From an uncultured beta proteobacterium (GTDB taxonomy: Bacteria > Pseudomonadota > Gammaproteobacteria > Burkholderiales > Burkholderiaceae), in assembly GCA_903837335.1 (NCBI GenBank), contig CAILUH010000245.1, positions 1 through 34,619 of the forward strand: a stretch of 34,619 nt of DNA, given 5' to 3'. The notes under the pieces were generated by a model. The model had not been told where the DNA came from. It worked only from the letters and a program-made list of their open reading frames with translations, and did no database searches. Below, piece after piece: positions 1 through 13,393 of this stretch; positions within the stretch are counted from its first letter, which is position 1; each line of letters opens with the position of its first letter. Position numbers and translations under genes: made by a program.

Positions 1-74
1 GCAAGATGGTCTGCTGAATAGGAGTCCGTAGACGCTGGGTCTGAAGCTGAGAAAGCTTGATTAGACGTACTCAT
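1..74 (-). CDS. 5' fragment of an unidentified CDS running off the left edge (MSTSNQAFSASDPASTDSYSADHL...)
   Basis: Open frame from ATG at 74 to the window edge, directly downstream of ydcF on the same strand. Too short to identify. Confidence 0.45.
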   Translation of the reverse strand, partial: MSTSNQAFSASDPASTDSYSADHL

Positions 75-95
75 TGACTTTCATTTTAGCAAATC

Positions 96-887
96 CTAAA
101 TCTTTCCGGTAAGCCAATATCCCACTAAACCAACAGTTTCATGTAAAAAATTAGCCCATTGTTGTGCCCCGAGGGTCAGATCAAAGCCGGTCCAATCGAG
201 ATAACTACGAGTTTGATAGTCCACCGGAAAAGGCAATACGGTAATGCCTTGCTGCTTAAAAATCTGTGTTGAGCGCAACATGTGACTGGCTGAAGTCAGC
301 AAAATCCAGGGTTGCTTAGCGCCGCCTGCTTCAATTAGTAAAGGCTTGAGCAGTACCGCGTTTTCATATGTATTGCGTGAACGCCCTTCAAAATATCCCC
401 GGTGAGCACCTAAGCCCTGCTCTTGAATCAGTTGCTTAAAGGCCTCTGCTTCTGGCATGCCCTGCGGCGACAAGTCGCCTGAACTGCCTGTGAAGATGAA
501 AGGCAAATCGGGATACAAGCGCATTAATTCAAAAGCTTTGGTTGCTCGCTCGGCAGCTGAACCTAAGGAAACCTGCTGGCGATCGCTAGTGGTATCGCCG
601 TCGATTGCCCCGCCTAAAATAATTAAGCCGCCCACCTTATCGGGCTGTAGGGTCTTTAAATCTATCGGTGGAATGGCATTTTCAAGGGCTCTTAAAGGTA
701 ATTCGGATAGGGGTAAATAGCCAATAATAAAAAATCCGATCAGTGTCATTTGCAGAAATCGTTTGCAAAGTGCATATTTTCTTAAGAGCAAAAATAGCAA
801 GGCAAATAAAACGCTCAGCAAAATCAAATTGAATGGTTCAATGCAAAATTGGGTAATTTTGCTAGCAATAAAAAATACGGTATCCAT
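96..887 (-). CDS. YdcF/ElyC/SanA-family (DUF218) membrane protein
   Basis: 263 aa. N-terminal TM helices, then GGLIILGGAIDG...ERATKAFELMRLYPDLPFIFTGSSG...ILLTSASHMLRSTQIFKQQGI, typical of DUF218. Confidence 0.85.
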   Translation of the reverse strand: MDTVFFIASKITQFCIEPFNLILLSVLFALLFLLLRKYALCKRFLQMTLIGFFIIGYLPLSELPLRALENAIPPIDLKTLQPDKVGGLIILGGAIDGDTTSDRQQVSLGSAAERATKAFELMRLYPDLPFIFTGSSGDLSPQGMPEAEAFKQLIQEQGLGAHRGYFEGRSRNTYENAVLLKPLLIEAGGAKQPWILLTSASHMLRSTQIFKQQGITVLPFPVDYQTRSYLDWTGFDLTLGAQQWANFLHETVGLVGYWLTGKI

Positions 888-893
888 CAGCCT

Positions 894-957
894 TATCTTA
901 GTGGATACAGAATGGCCAGAGCCAAATACACCCGATTAGCCAATTAGCTCTAAGATA
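894..957. promoter_or_regulatory. Inverted CTAAGATA pair in the ydcF/phr divergent intergenic region (putative mirror -10 elements)
   Basis: Minus-strand CTAAGATA (901-894) + 6 nt + ATG (887); plus-strand CTAAGATA (950-957) + 6 nt + ATG (964). Confidence 0.5.
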
Positions 958-963
958 GTGGCT

Positions 964-2469
964 ATGAGCAATCGAACCTCCCGCAAAGGCCTCGTTTGGT
1001 TACGGCGTGACTTACGCCTCTATGACCATGCGGCGCTTAAGCATGCTTTAGCCGAGTGTCAAGCGGTCTTTATTTGCTTTATTTTTGATGCTGACATTCT
1101 TGATCAACTACCGGGCCAACACACTAATGCCGACCCTAGTAAACCTCCCCTACTAAAATTTGATCGGCGCGTTGATTTTATTTGGCAAAGTTTAGCCGAA
1201 ATCGATCTTGAATTGCGCAACCAAGGCAGCGGTTTAATTGTTCGGCACGGTAAAGCTGCTGAGGAAATTCCGCTGCTTGCTCAAGCCTTGGGAGTAAGTG
1301 CGGTGTACACCAATCATGACTATGAGCCAACTGCAATTGCGCGCGACTTAGCCGTATCTCAAGCGCTTAAAAAAAATGAAATTGGTTTTTATGACTTTAA
1401 AGATCAAGTGATTTTTGAGAATCAAGAAATTCTGACGAATTCGAATACCGTATTTTCCGTTTTTACGCCTTACAAAAATAACTGGTTACGTAGTTTGCGT
1501 GAAATTGATTTAGCGCCACATGATTGTCTGCCAAAAGCCGGCCAATTTGCCCGCCTACCGAAGGCCTTCGATTTAGGCCTACCTTCTTTAGAGTCCTTAG
1601 GCTTTCAATCGACCGGTCTCGAGCAATATTTACCAGCAGGTAGTAAGGGCGGAGAATTATTTTTAAATGATTTTTTAAAGCGCATTGACCAATACCAAAT
1701 CGGCCGTGATTTTCCAGCACTCAAAGGAGTGAGCTATCTTTCGACCCATTTACGCTTTGGTACGCTCTCGATCCGCGGTCTAGTACGCGAAGCGCATCGA
1801 CGGATGTTGGCAGGCAGCTTAGGAGCAACCACCTGGCTTAGTGAACTTATTTGGCGTGATTTTTATTTTATGATTCTGGCAAATCACCCCCGCCTCGCCA
1901 ATGGGGCTGCTTTTAAACCTGATTATGACAAGATAGTTTGGGAGGCCGGCCCAAAAGCAAAGAAATTATTTACGGCTTGGTGTGAAGGCAAAACAGGTTA
2001 TCCATTGGTAGATGCAGCAATGCACCAACTCAACCAAAGTGGTTATATGCATAATCGCTTACGCATGGTGGTAGCTAGTTTTCTCAGTAAAGATTTAGGG
2101 CTCGATTGGCGCTGGGGCGAGGCTTACTTTGCGACTCACTTAACTGATTTTGAATTGGCCTCCAACAATGGGGGTTGGCAATGGGCGTCTTCCTCGGGCT
2201 GCGACTCACAACCCTATTTTAGAATTTTTAATCCGATTACCCAGTCAGAGCGTTTTGATGCACAAGGTAATTTTATTCGACGCTACATACCCGCTTTAAG
2301 TAAGCTCTCCAATAAATCGATTCATGCGCCTTGGCTGGCCGGACATATTGAACTTGAAGCCGCAGACATTCTTCTCGGCCGCGATTACCCAGAACCGGTC
2401 ATCGATCACGATGTCGCCAGAAAAAATACCTTAATCCGCTATAGCGTAGTGAAAAAAGTGACTCAGTAA
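964..2469 (+). CDS. phr: Deoxyribodipyrimidine photolyase (class I cryptochrome/photolyase family)
   Basis: KGLVWLRRDLRLYDHAAL N-terminus; C-terminal FAD domain WLSELIWRDFYFMIL, GYPLVDAAMHQLNQSGYMHNRLRMVVASFLSKDL, NNGGWQWASSSGCDSQPYFRIFNP. ATG at 964 preferred over the GTG at 958 used by the ORF track. Confidence 0.96.
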   Translation: MSNRTSRKGLVWLRRDLRLYDHAALKHALAECQAVFICFIFDADILDQLPGQHTNADPSKPPLLKFDRRVDFIWQSLAEIDLELRNQGSGLIVRHGKAAEEIPLLAQALGVSAVYTNHDYEPTAIARDLAVSQALKKNEIGFYDFKDQVIFENQEILTNSNTVFSVFTPYKNNWLRSLREIDLAPHDCLPKAGQFARLPKAFDLGLPSLESLGFQSTGLEQYLPAGSKGGELFLNDFLKRIDQYQIGRDFPALKGVSYLSTHLRFGTLSIRGLVREAHRRMLAGSLGATTWLSELIWRDFYFMILANHPRLANGAAFKPDYDKIVWEAGPKAKKLFTAWCEGKTGYPLVDAAMHQLNQSGYMHNRLRMVVASFLSKDLGLDWRWGEAYFATHLTDFELASNNGGWQWASSSGCDSQPYFRIFNPITQSERFDAQGNFIRRYIPALSKLSNKSIHAPWLAGHIELEAADILLGRDYPEPVIDHDVARKNTLIRYSVVKKVTQ

Positions 2470-2488
2470 TACTTTCATCTGAATTCAT

Positions 2489-2494
2489 TAGAAT
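2489..2494 (+). promoter_or_regulatory. Putative -10 element of apaH (TAGAAT), 6 nt before ATG
   Basis: TAGAAT-AGCCTT-ATG; no clear Shine-Dalgarno. Confidence 0.4.
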
Positions 2495-2500
2495 AGCCTT

Positions 2501-3331
2501 ATGACCAAAATTTATGCCGTGGGCGACTTACAAGGATGCTCTGCTCAGCTCGATGAGTTAGTCAGCCTTTTACCTGAAGGCTCTAAGCTAATTTGCTTAG
2601 GTGATTTGGTTAATCGTGGCCCAGATTCACTAGGCACCTTACGCCGATTGAAATCGTGGCAAGAGGCTGGCAAAGTGGAATGTATTTTAGGTAATCATGA
2701 CCTGAATTTATTAGCCCGCGATGCGGGTTTGCGTGGACCAAAAGCGCTTGATACCCTCGATGACATTCTCAATGCCCCTGATCGCGCTGAGTTAATTGAT
2801 TGGTTACGTTATCGTCCACTGGCCCTCAGTAATGGTAAAGCCTTATTTGTTCATGCTGGTGTTTTACCGCAATGGGATTTGCAGCAAACCCTTGAGTGTG
2901 CCAAGGAAGTAGAAAAAGCCCTGCGCAAAAAAAATAATCGAGATTTTTTGGCGAACATGTATGGCAATACACCCAATCAATGGAAATCCTCTCTGAAGGG
3001 TGTAGATCGCTTACGGGTAATGACCAATGCCTTTACCCGCTTGCGCTTTTGCACGCCACAAGGAGAAATGGAATTCGATAGCAGCGAGGGGGTTGCCACT
3101 CCTCCCTTAGGTTGTGTACCTTGGTTTAATGTGCCCACGCGCAAAACGCGGAATATTCAAATCTTTTTTGGTCACTGGTCGACGCTCGGCTTGCTCGTAC
3201 GTAAAAATACCGTTTGCCTCGATACGGGCTGTGTCTGGGGCGGCAAACTGACTGCGGCTGAGATTCACAGCAGAGGACCAAAGTTAGACCTACTCAGCGT
3301 CGATGGCTACGATCACCCGATGAGGATGTAA
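2501..3331 (+). CDS. apaH: Symmetrical bis(5'-nucleosyl)-tetraphosphatase
   Basis: YAVGDLQGC...LGDLVNRGPDSLGTLR...LGNHDLNLLA...VHAGVLPQW metallophosphatase motifs of ApaH. Confidence 0.96.
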   Translation: MTKIYAVGDLQGCSAQLDELVSLLPEGSKLICLGDLVNRGPDSLGTLRRLKSWQEAGKVECILGNHDLNLLARDAGLRGPKALDTLDDILNAPDRAELIDWLRYRPLALSNGKALFVHAGVLPQWDLQQTLECAKEVEKALRKKNNRDFLANMYGNTPNQWKSSLKGVDRLRVMTNAFTRLRFCTPQGEMEFDSSEGVATPPLGCVPWFNVPTRKTRNIQIFFGHWSTLGLLVRKNTVCLDTGCVWGGKLTAAEIHSRGPKLDLLSVDGYDHPMRM

Positions 3332-3347
3332 TCCCGTTTTCTGCGCT

Positions 3348-4643
3348 TTATTTTAGGGTTTGCATTGCCTTATCGCTTGCTGCTACGATTTCATCGATGA
3401 TGGCATTGTCATGCGCAATCGAAGTAAAGCCGGCTTCATAGGCTGATGGCGCTAAATACACTCCTTCATTCAACATTGCATGAAAAAATTGTTTAAATTG
3501 TTCAATGTTCGATTGCGTGACGGCCGCATAGGAGCTAGGTAGCTCTGGGGCAAAATAAATTCCAAACATACCGCCAACGCTATCAACTGAAAGTGGCACG
3601 CCGTGTTTTTTTGCCACGGCTTGTATGCCAGTCATCAGCTTCGCGGTTTGGGTGCCCAAGCAGTCAAAAAAACCTGTACGCGAAATAATTTCTAAGGTCT
3701 TTAAACCCGCCGCTACCGCCACCGGGTTGCCTGATAGGGTGCCAGCCTGATAGACATTACCTAACGGCGCCAACTTTGCCATGATGTCTTTTTTACCACC
3801 AAACGCAGCCATCGGCATGCCACCGCCCATGACCTTACCTAGGCAGGTGAGATCAGGAATTATTCCCTGTAAGGATTGTGCTCCGCCTAGCGCCACGCGA
3901 AAACCCGTCATCACTTCGTCATAAATTAATACGCTGCCATACTGCTGAGTCAAATTTCGCACCGCCGCTAAAAATTCTGCTGAAGGACGAATTAAATTCA
4001 TATTGCCAGCAATGGGCTCCAGAATAACTGCGGCAATCTCAGCACCATTAAGTCGAAAGGCTTCTTCAAGTGCGGCACAATCGTTATAGGGCAAGACCAA
4101 CGTATGTTTCACCACATCTTGTGGCACACCGCTTGAGGATGGGGCATTTTTTGTGGAATCGGCAAAGGTTAATAAACCTGAGCCCGCTTTAACTAAAAGA
4201 CTATCAGCGTGGCCATGATAGCAACCCTCGAATTTAACAATCAAATCACGTTGCGTATAGCCGCGCGCTAAGCGCAACGCACTCATGGTGGCTTCTGTAC
4301 CACTGGAAACCATCCGCACCTGTTCGACACTGGGCACTAATTCACAAATACGCTCAGCTAAGTCAACTTCACCGGCAGTTGGGGCGCCGTAACTAAAACC
4401 CGTTGCGGCAGCCTTTTGCACTGCCTCGACCACTTCTGGATGCCCGTGCCCAACAATCATTGGTCCCCAAGACATAATGAGATCGATATATTTTTTGCCG
4501 TCAGCGTCCCAAAAATAAGGCCCTAAGGCTTTTTGAATAAACCGCGGCGTACCGCCCACTTGCCGAAACGCCCTGACAGGTGAATTAACTCCACCAGGAA
4601 TCGTTTTTTGCGCGCGCTCAAATAGAATTTCGTTTTGGTTCAT
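3348..4643 (-). CDS. hemL: Glutamate-1-semialdehyde 2,1-aminomutase
   Basis: 431 aa. [69 protein letters not shown]. Confidence 0.98.
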   Translation of the reverse strand: MNQNEILFERAQKTIPGGVNSPVRAFRQVGGTPRFIQKALGPYFWDADGKKYIDLIMSWGPMIVGHGHPEVVEAVQKAAATGFSYGAPTAGEVDLAERICELVPSVEQVRMVSSGTEATMSALRLARGYTQRDLIVKFEGCYHGHADSLLVKAGSGLLTFADSTKNAPSSSGVPQDVVKHTLVLPYNDCAALEEAFRLNGAEIAAVILEPIAGNMNLIRPSAEFLAAVRNLTQQYGSVLIYDEVMTGFRVALGGAQSLQGIIPDLTCLGKVMGGGMPMAAFGGKKDIMAKLAPLGNVYQAGTLSGNPVAVAAGLKTLEIISRTGFFDCLGTQTAKLMTGIQAVAKKHGVPLSVDSVGGMFGIYFAPELPSSYAAVTQSNIEQFKQFFHAMLNEGVYLAPSAYEAGFTSIAHDNAIIDEIVAASDKAMQTLK

Positions 4644-4807
4644 TAAATCGCCATCATCTCAAAATCATCTTTACGGGCACCGCATTCGGGGCAAGTCCAA
4701 TTCATGGGGATATCTTGCCAAAGTGTGCCAGCTGCAATGCCATCATCAGGCATACCAGTTGCCTCGTCATAAACCCAACCACAAATAAGACACATATATG
4801 TTTTCAA
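4643..4807 (-). CDS. Rubredoxin (54 aa, TTG start)
   Basis: Manual reverse-strand translation [54 protein letters not shown]. Two CxxCG knuckles and the canonical GWVYD...PDDGIAAGT...WTCPECG. Below the ORF-track length cutoff. GGAG Shine-Dalgarno upstream. Stop overlaps hemL start by 1 nt (TAATG). Confidence 0.96.
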   Translation of the reverse strand: MKTYMCLICGWVYDEATGMPDDGIAAGTLWQDIPMNWTCPECGARKDDFEMMAI

Positions 4808-4876
4808 TGCAAATTACTCCAAGTACTTATTAATCATTACAAGATGCCAGAAAAATCGGGGGGAAGCGCCATCAAT

Positions 4877-6319
4877 TTACTTCGGATTCATTTTAAAACG
4901 AAATAAGCGGCACTCTAAGGGTCCATTGAATAAAGGCGTCCGGCGGGATTCTTTAATTCGTAACTGGCCAGGAAGAGCCATGTCGGTTGTTAATATAAAG
5001 ACCTCCCAGCCGCCAAAGTCATCTTTTAAATGCTGACCAAATTGCTGCAAGAACAAGGCAAATTGTGGGTCTAATTCGGCTTCGGCTTGCAGGGCTTTAA
5101 GCGATTCCCGGCTAGAGCGCTTAGCTCCTTGGCGGCCGGTTTCCGTATTCTCTTCATAGTAGTCGTGAACAGCACCACGATAATCCCCGCTCTCGCTACT
5201 CTCGCGTCTCCCCCCCTGAATTGCTAGACGTTCGCCATACGGAGGATTTAACAGCATCAGCGGCTCACCTAGCGACTCGCTAGCGATCACTGGTGGCTTA
5301 CTAACTAAAGCATCAACCTGACGTACTAGAGGCATTCCTGGTAATTGAGCACGCTGCCAATTGCCTTTACACATATTGACGAGCTGCTCATTAATATCGC
5401 TGCCACTAATGAATAAACTTTGCACCGTAGGAAAACGCTGTTGGCCCTCTGCCATCTGGGCTAAAGCAGCATGACAAATATTTTCCCAGTGCTTTAATTC
5501 GTTTTGCGCCATAAAGGGTTTTAAGCGCTGAAATCCAAAACCATCCTCGGCATTGACTAGCGGACGATAGGCTAAGCGGCTTGGTTTTGGCGTCGCCTTG
5601 CCTTGGCGCTGATATAAACCCGCCCGCATTGCGCCGGCCGGCACTTGCAAAGCAATTTGCGCGGCTTCAATTAAAAAAGTGCCGCTGCCGCACATCGGAT
5701 CAAATAACGTTTGCCCTGCTTGCCAGCCTGTAAGTGACAAAATCCCTGCCGCTAAATTCTCTTTTAAAGGTGCATCGCCTTTTTCATCGCGCCAGCCTCT
5801 TTTAAATAACGCTTCTCCGGAAGTATCAAGATAAACGGTTAGTTGCGTTGCACTTAAATGCGCCTGAACTCGCACATTGGGAAATGCGGTGTCAATATTC
5901 GGCCGCTCTCCACTCACTTCACGCAGCCGATCGACAATCGCATCTTTAATGCGTAGGGTAGCGAAATTTAAACTTTTTAAGGGTGAACGGTGCGCAGTCA
6001 CATCGACCCGTAAAGTTTGCTGCGCAGTAAACCAGTCTTCCCAAGCTAAGCCCCGCGTTAAGCGATATAAATCATCCTCTTGACGGTAACTCGCTTCAGC
6101 CAGTTGTAACAACACTCGGCTGGCAATTCGCGAATGCAGGTTTAAAACCATCGCACCCGCTAATGGGGCGGCTAAGCCTACTCCGCCGGTTGGGCTCGTG
6201 GGCGCTGGATCAATTAGCCATTGCCCTAAGGCCTTAACTGCTGGCAGGTTGGCAATGGTATTTAATTCTTGCGTGAGGGCGCCCTCAAGACCGCCTGGGC
6301 AAACTACAAAAAATCGCAT
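4877..6319 (-). CDS. THUMP-domain class I SAM-dependent RNA methyltransferase (RlmL N-terminal/YpsC-like)
   Basis: MRFFVVCPGGLEGALTQEL start, VYLDTSGEALFKRGWR, APLKENLAAGILSLTGW, LFDPMCGSGTFLIEAA, LMLLNPPYGERLA. The upstream ATG at 6349 lies inside hemJ, so 6319 is preferred. Confidence 0.9.
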   Translation of the reverse strand: MRFFVVCPGGLEGALTQELNTIANLPAVKALGQWLIDPAPTSPTGGVGLAAPLAGAMVLNLHSRIASRVLLQLAEASYRQEDDLYRLTRGLAWEDWFTAQQTLRVDVTAHRSPLKSLNFATLRIKDAIVDRLREVSGERPNIDTAFPNVRVQAHLSATQLTVYLDTSGEALFKRGWRDEKGDAPLKENLAAGILSLTGWQAGQTLFDPMCGSGTFLIEAAQIALQVPAGAMRAGLYQRQGKATPKPSRLAYRPLVNAEDGFGFQRLKPFMAQNELKHWENICHAALAQMAEGQQRFPTVQSLFISGSDINEQLVNMCKGNWQRAQLPGMPLVRQVDALVSKPPVIASESLGEPLMLLNPPYGERLAIQGGRRESSESGDYRGAVHDYYEENTETGRQGAKRSSRESLKALQAEAELDPQFALFLQQFGQHLKDDFGGWEVFILTTDMALPGQLRIKESRRTPLFNGPLECRLFRFKMNPK

Positions 6320-6329
6320 GGCTATCTCA

Positions 6330-6758
6330 TTAAAAAGGTTTGACGACAACTAAGGCAACCACAATGAGCAACAAAATAACGGGAGCCTCATTAAACCAGC
6401 GATACCATCGATGTGAATGGGTGTTAGTGCGTAAGCGAAACTGTTTTAATAATTTTCCACAGGCATGGTGATAGCCCAGAATAATTAAAACGAAGAAAAA
6501 TTTAAGATGCATCCAGGTCATGCCCGCGCCAATGCCAAAATAAAACCACAGCAATAAGCCCAAAATAATGGCCGGAACCATCAAAATAGTAATAAACCGG
6601 TAGAGGCGCCCCGCCATTCCCAGTAAACGCTCGTAGGACGTAGGATCGGCTTCGCTGGCTAAATTAACAAAGATGCGGGGCAAATAAAATAAGCCCGCAA
6701 ACCATGAAGTAATTAAAACAATATGGAATGTTTTAGTCCAAAGATAAGCGTTCCCCAT
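6330..6758 (-). CDS. hemJ: Protoporphyrinogen IX oxidase HemJ/CopD-like membrane protein
   Basis: 142 aa with four TM segments; WTKTFHIVLITSWFAGLFYLPRIFVNLA and WMHLKFFFVLIILGYHHACGK typical of HemJ. Confidence 0.9.
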   Translation of the reverse strand: MGNAYLWTKTFHIVLITSWFAGLFYLPRIFVNLASEADPTSYERLLGMAGRLYRFITILMVPAIILGLLLWFYFGIGAGMTWMHLKFFFVLIILGYHHACGKLLKQFRLRTNTHSHRWYRWFNEAPVILLLIVVALVVVKPF

Positions 6759-6764
6759 ATTTGC

Positions 6765-8093
6765 TTAACTGCGAATTTCGCCATGACCCATCACGACATA
6801 CTTTAGTGATGTGAGCCCATCCAGCCCAACTGGACCGCGAGCATGGAGTTTGTCATTGGAAATACCAATTTCTGCGCCAAGACCATATTCAAAGCCATCG
6901 GCAAAGCGAGTGCTGGTATTGACCATCACACTTGCGCTATCGACTTCGCGCAAGAATCGTTGCGCATGCGCCTCATTTTGCGTGAGAATGGCGTCAGTAT
7001 GTTTGCTACCATAGTGCTCAATATGCTCGATCGCTTCGTCTAAATTAGCCACTGTTTTAATCGATAAAATCGGCGCTAAATATTCCGTGTGCCAATCTTC
7101 CTCTTGCGCATCGACTAGATTTTTAAAATTAGCTCTCTCGAGCGTTTGACGCGTCGCTTCATCGACCCGCAGCTCAACCCCTTTGGCTTGATAAATGCCA
7201 CATAAGGTTGGCAAGACTTTCGTGGCGATAGCCGCATTAACCAATAATGACTCCATTGCATTGCACGGAGCATAGCGCTGGGTCTTCGCGTTATCACAAA
7301 CGCGAATGGCTAAATCGAGATCTGCATCAGCATCAATATAAATATGGCAAATACCGTCAAGATGCTTAATCATCGGCACTCGTGCCTCAGCCATTAAGCG
7401 AGCAATTAGGCGCTTACCACCACGCGGCACAATCACATCGATATATTCATTCATGATGATCATTTCACCGACTGCACTGCGATCAGTAGTGCTTACCACC
7501 TGCACCGCATCATGCGGTAATTGCGCAGCACTTAAACCCCTTTGGATTAAGCTGGCTAACAAGGTATTCGATTCAATGGCTTCAGAACCCCCGCGTAAAA
7601 TTACAGCATTACCGGTCTTTAAACATAATGCTGCTGCATCAATCGTGACATTTGGTCTTGATTCATAAATAATCCCAATCACACCTAGGGGCACGCGCAT
7701 TTGCCCGACTTCAATTCCGGAGGCCTGTTTTTTGAACGGAGTAACGCTGCCGATGGGATCATCCAAAGTAATAATTTTCTCGAGCCCCAACGCCATTGTT
7801 TCAATCGATTTTTCGCTCATGGTGAGGCGATCAATAAACGCCGCATCCTGACCATTCTTTTGCGCTCTGGCAATATCCAGTCGATTAGCCGCAAAAATCG
7901 CCGGGACTTCTTGTCGAATGGCTTTGGCTATTTCGGCAAGGGCCTGATTTTTTTGCACCGTACTGGCTCTTGCCATGATGCGGGCAGCAGCGCGGGCGCG
8001 CTGGCCTATGCCTTGCATGAGGGCTCGAATGGTTTCTTGGGGTATTGCGCTAGCTTGCACTATGTCCTCTAATTGGCGGCAATTGAACTTCAA
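6765..8093 (-). CDS. proA: Glutamate-5-semialdehyde dehydrogenase (gamma-glutamyl phosphate reductase)
   Basis: [92 protein letters not shown]-track start is TTG; a GTG at 8060 preceded by AGAGGA is an alternative. Confidence 0.96.
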   Translation of the reverse strand: MKFNCRQLEDIVQASAIPQETIRALMQGIGQRARAAARIMARASTVQKNQALAEIAKAIRQEVPAIFAANRLDIARAQKNGQDAAFIDRLTMSEKSIETMALGLEKIITLDDPIGSVTPFKKQASGIEVGQMRVPLGVIGIIYESRPNVTIDAAALCLKTGNAVILRGGSEAIESNTLLASLIQRGLSAAQLPHDAVQVVSTTDRSAVGEMIIMNEYIDVIVPRGGKRLIARLMAEARVPMIKHLDGICHIYIDADADLDLAIRVCDNAKTQRYAPCNAMESLLVNAAIATKVLPTLCGIYQAKGVELRVDEATRQTLERANFKNLVDAQEEDWHTEYLAPILSIKTVANLDEAIEHIEHYGSKHTDAILTQNEAHAQRFLREVDSASVMVNTSTRFADGFEYGLGAEIGISNDKLHARGPVGLDGLTSLKYVVMGHGEIRS

Positions 8094-8139
8094 TACCCTA
8101 ATTATTCACTATCCGACTGAGGCAACGGAAATTCCCGCC

Positions 8140-9219
8140 TTAGCGCAGTAAATTACCAACTAGGCGCAAGCCATCCCAGGGGTCGGCTGGTAATTCGGCG
8201 GCCGATAGGCCTTTGGCTTGACGATCGAGGCCAGCTGCAACCTGAATAGCACGCCTAAGCGCATGAGTGCCAATGCGTCGTAATGCCGTAGGATAGAGTT
8301 TTTCGCGGGCACCCCAAATGCGATAGGTTTTCAGTAACTGCTGTACCGACTCACCTTTATCGGTGGCTGCCTTTAGCTTCGCTAACAAACGCAATTCTTC
8401 GGTCACACTCCATAAAATTAAGGGTAGAGGCTCGCCCTCACCCTTAAGCCCATCGAGCATGCGGTTCAGTCGGGCCAAATCGCCTGCCAACAGCGCTGCA
8501 GTTAATTCGAAAATATCGTAACGGGCCACCTTCAAAATTGCGCCCCGAATTTCTGCCTCACTTAACTGACCTTCCGGATAAAGCAAACCCAATTTTTGAA
8601 TTTCTTGATGCGCAGCGATTAAATTACCTTCTACCTGATCTACCATAAACTCTAAAGTGCGTTGCCCGGCTGGACCAGCCTCGACCGCTTGGCCTTGTTT
8701 TTTTAAACGCGCAGCAATCCAATGCGGCAAATAGGAACGCTCAAGCGAATCGACTTGCACTACCAAACCTGCAGCATCGAGGGCACTAAACCATGAAGCG
8801 GTTTTGGTTTTTGCATCAAGCCGCGGCAAGACAATACACACCACTGTTTCAGGCATTTCAGCATGCGTTTGTTGCGCCACGATTTGGCTAGTAAATTGTT
8901 TTAAAGCTTCGGCTCCATCGCGTCCAGGTTTGCCGCTAGGAATGCGTAACTCTAACCAGCGCTTATCACCAAATAAAGACATCGTCTGTCCTGCGCTGAG
9001 TAATTGTCCCCAATCAAAATACCGTTCGTGCATCAATATCTCACGCTCGGTATAGCCGATTTTTTTTACTGCAGCGCGTAACTGATCCATCGCCTCCATC
9101 ACTAGCAAAGGCTCATCTCCCGTAATGACATACAAACCCTGTACCTGAGTTTTACTGCTCGCGGCTGCAGTTGCTGCCAAGCTACCGATATGTGCTTGCA
9201 AGGCATCTATTTTGATCAT
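8140..9219 (-). CDS. holA: DNA polymerase III subunit delta
   Basis: LYVITGDEPLLVMEAMDQLR, VEGNLIAAHQEIQKLGLLY, LILWSVTEELRLLAKL; follows lptE, as is common in proteobacteria. Confidence 0.94.
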   Translation of the reverse strand: MIKIDALQAHIGSLAATAAASSKTQVQGLYVITGDEPLLVMEAMDQLRAAVKKIGYTEREILMHERYFDWGQLLSAGQTMSLFGDKRWLELRIPSGKPGRDGAEALKQFTSQIVAQQTHAEMPETVVCIVLPRLDAKTKTASWFSALDAAGLVVQVDSLERSYLPHWIAARLKKQGQAVEAGPAGQRTLEFMVDQVEGNLIAAHQEIQKLGLLYPEGQLSEAEIRGAILKVARYDIFELTAALLAGDLARLNRMLDGLKGEGEPLPLILWSVTEELRLLAKLKAATDKGESVQQLLKTYRIWGAREKLYPTALRRIGTHALRRAIQVAAGLDRQAKGLSAAELPADPWDGLRLVGNLLR

Positions 9220-9234
9220 TAACTGCGGCTACTG

Positions 9235-9819
9235 TTAGGGTTTCGTTGGTAAGGCTGTAGCTGCTGGCACCACTGGCGCAACTGCTGGAGGTTGTAACAT
9301 GCGCGCTGAAGCAGCAACGCGGCGAAGCATTTGCAAGGCTAGATCACGACGCATTAACTGTAAAAATTGTTGTTGCTGGAAGTCGGCTGACAAAACAGTT
9401 GAGACCGTAAAGTCCATATCACGAGTCACATAAATTTCTGCTTCAGGCACAATTTCAACCCCAGTCGTATCGAAGGCCCTAAAAATTACTCGCGTGGTTA
9501 AGCGATACGCGGTGATTTGCCCTGTGGCGTTATAGGTCAAAATATCCCGCGAGTTCAGTTCGCTCACAACTTCTAAAATTAAATCGGCTTCGCGGGCATT
9601 AGTAACAATTCGGGCATTACTACCGGTAGTAATAGCCGTCTCTAAATCGGCTCGCAAACCAATCGATACTGGTCCGCTGATGTATATCGCCTTGAAGGGT
9701 AAATTAACCGCGCCACGAATCTGAAAACCACAAGCGCTTAAGCCCATTAGGGTCGAACTAATGCAGATAGACAGCCCAATGAGGTAATACAGGGCTTGAC
9801 GACGCACCGGCAGAGTCAT
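9235..9819 (-). CDS. lptE: LPS-assembly lipoprotein LptE
   Basis: Lipobox LSACGFQIRG near the N-terminus, LptE-like beta domain, position between leuS and holA. Confidence 0.9.
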   Translation of the reverse strand: MTLPVRRQALYYLIGLSICISSTLMGLSACGFQIRGAVNLPFKAIYISGPVSIGLRADLETAITTGSNARIVTNAREADLILEVVSELNSRDILTYNATGQITAYRLTTRVIFRAFDTTGVEIVPEAEIYVTRDMDFTVSTVLSADFQQQQFLQLMRRDLALQMLRRVAASARMLQPPAVAPVVPAATALPTKP

Positions 9820-9848
9820 AATCTCAATCCTAATCTTAATGTTCAGCG

Positions 9849-13389
<3,541 letters not shown>

Positions 13390-13393
13390 AGGC

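Noticed and set aside
1-74. Naming the left-edge CDS (e.g. a ParE/GyrB-type topoisomerase N-terminus, from SYSADHL)
   Set aside because: Only 24 residues are visible and the diagnostic motif would lie outside the window.
4715-4906. Plus-strand 63-aa ORF with CxxC pairs (MPKCASC...CFQC), resembling a zinc ribbon
   Set aside because: It is the antisense shadow of the rubredoxin gene; the reverse strand gives a full, canonical rubredoxin.
7701-8072. 123-aa plus-strand ORF opposite proA
   Set aside because: Lies within strongly conserved proA coding sequence; no recognisable domain; consistent with a shadow ORF.
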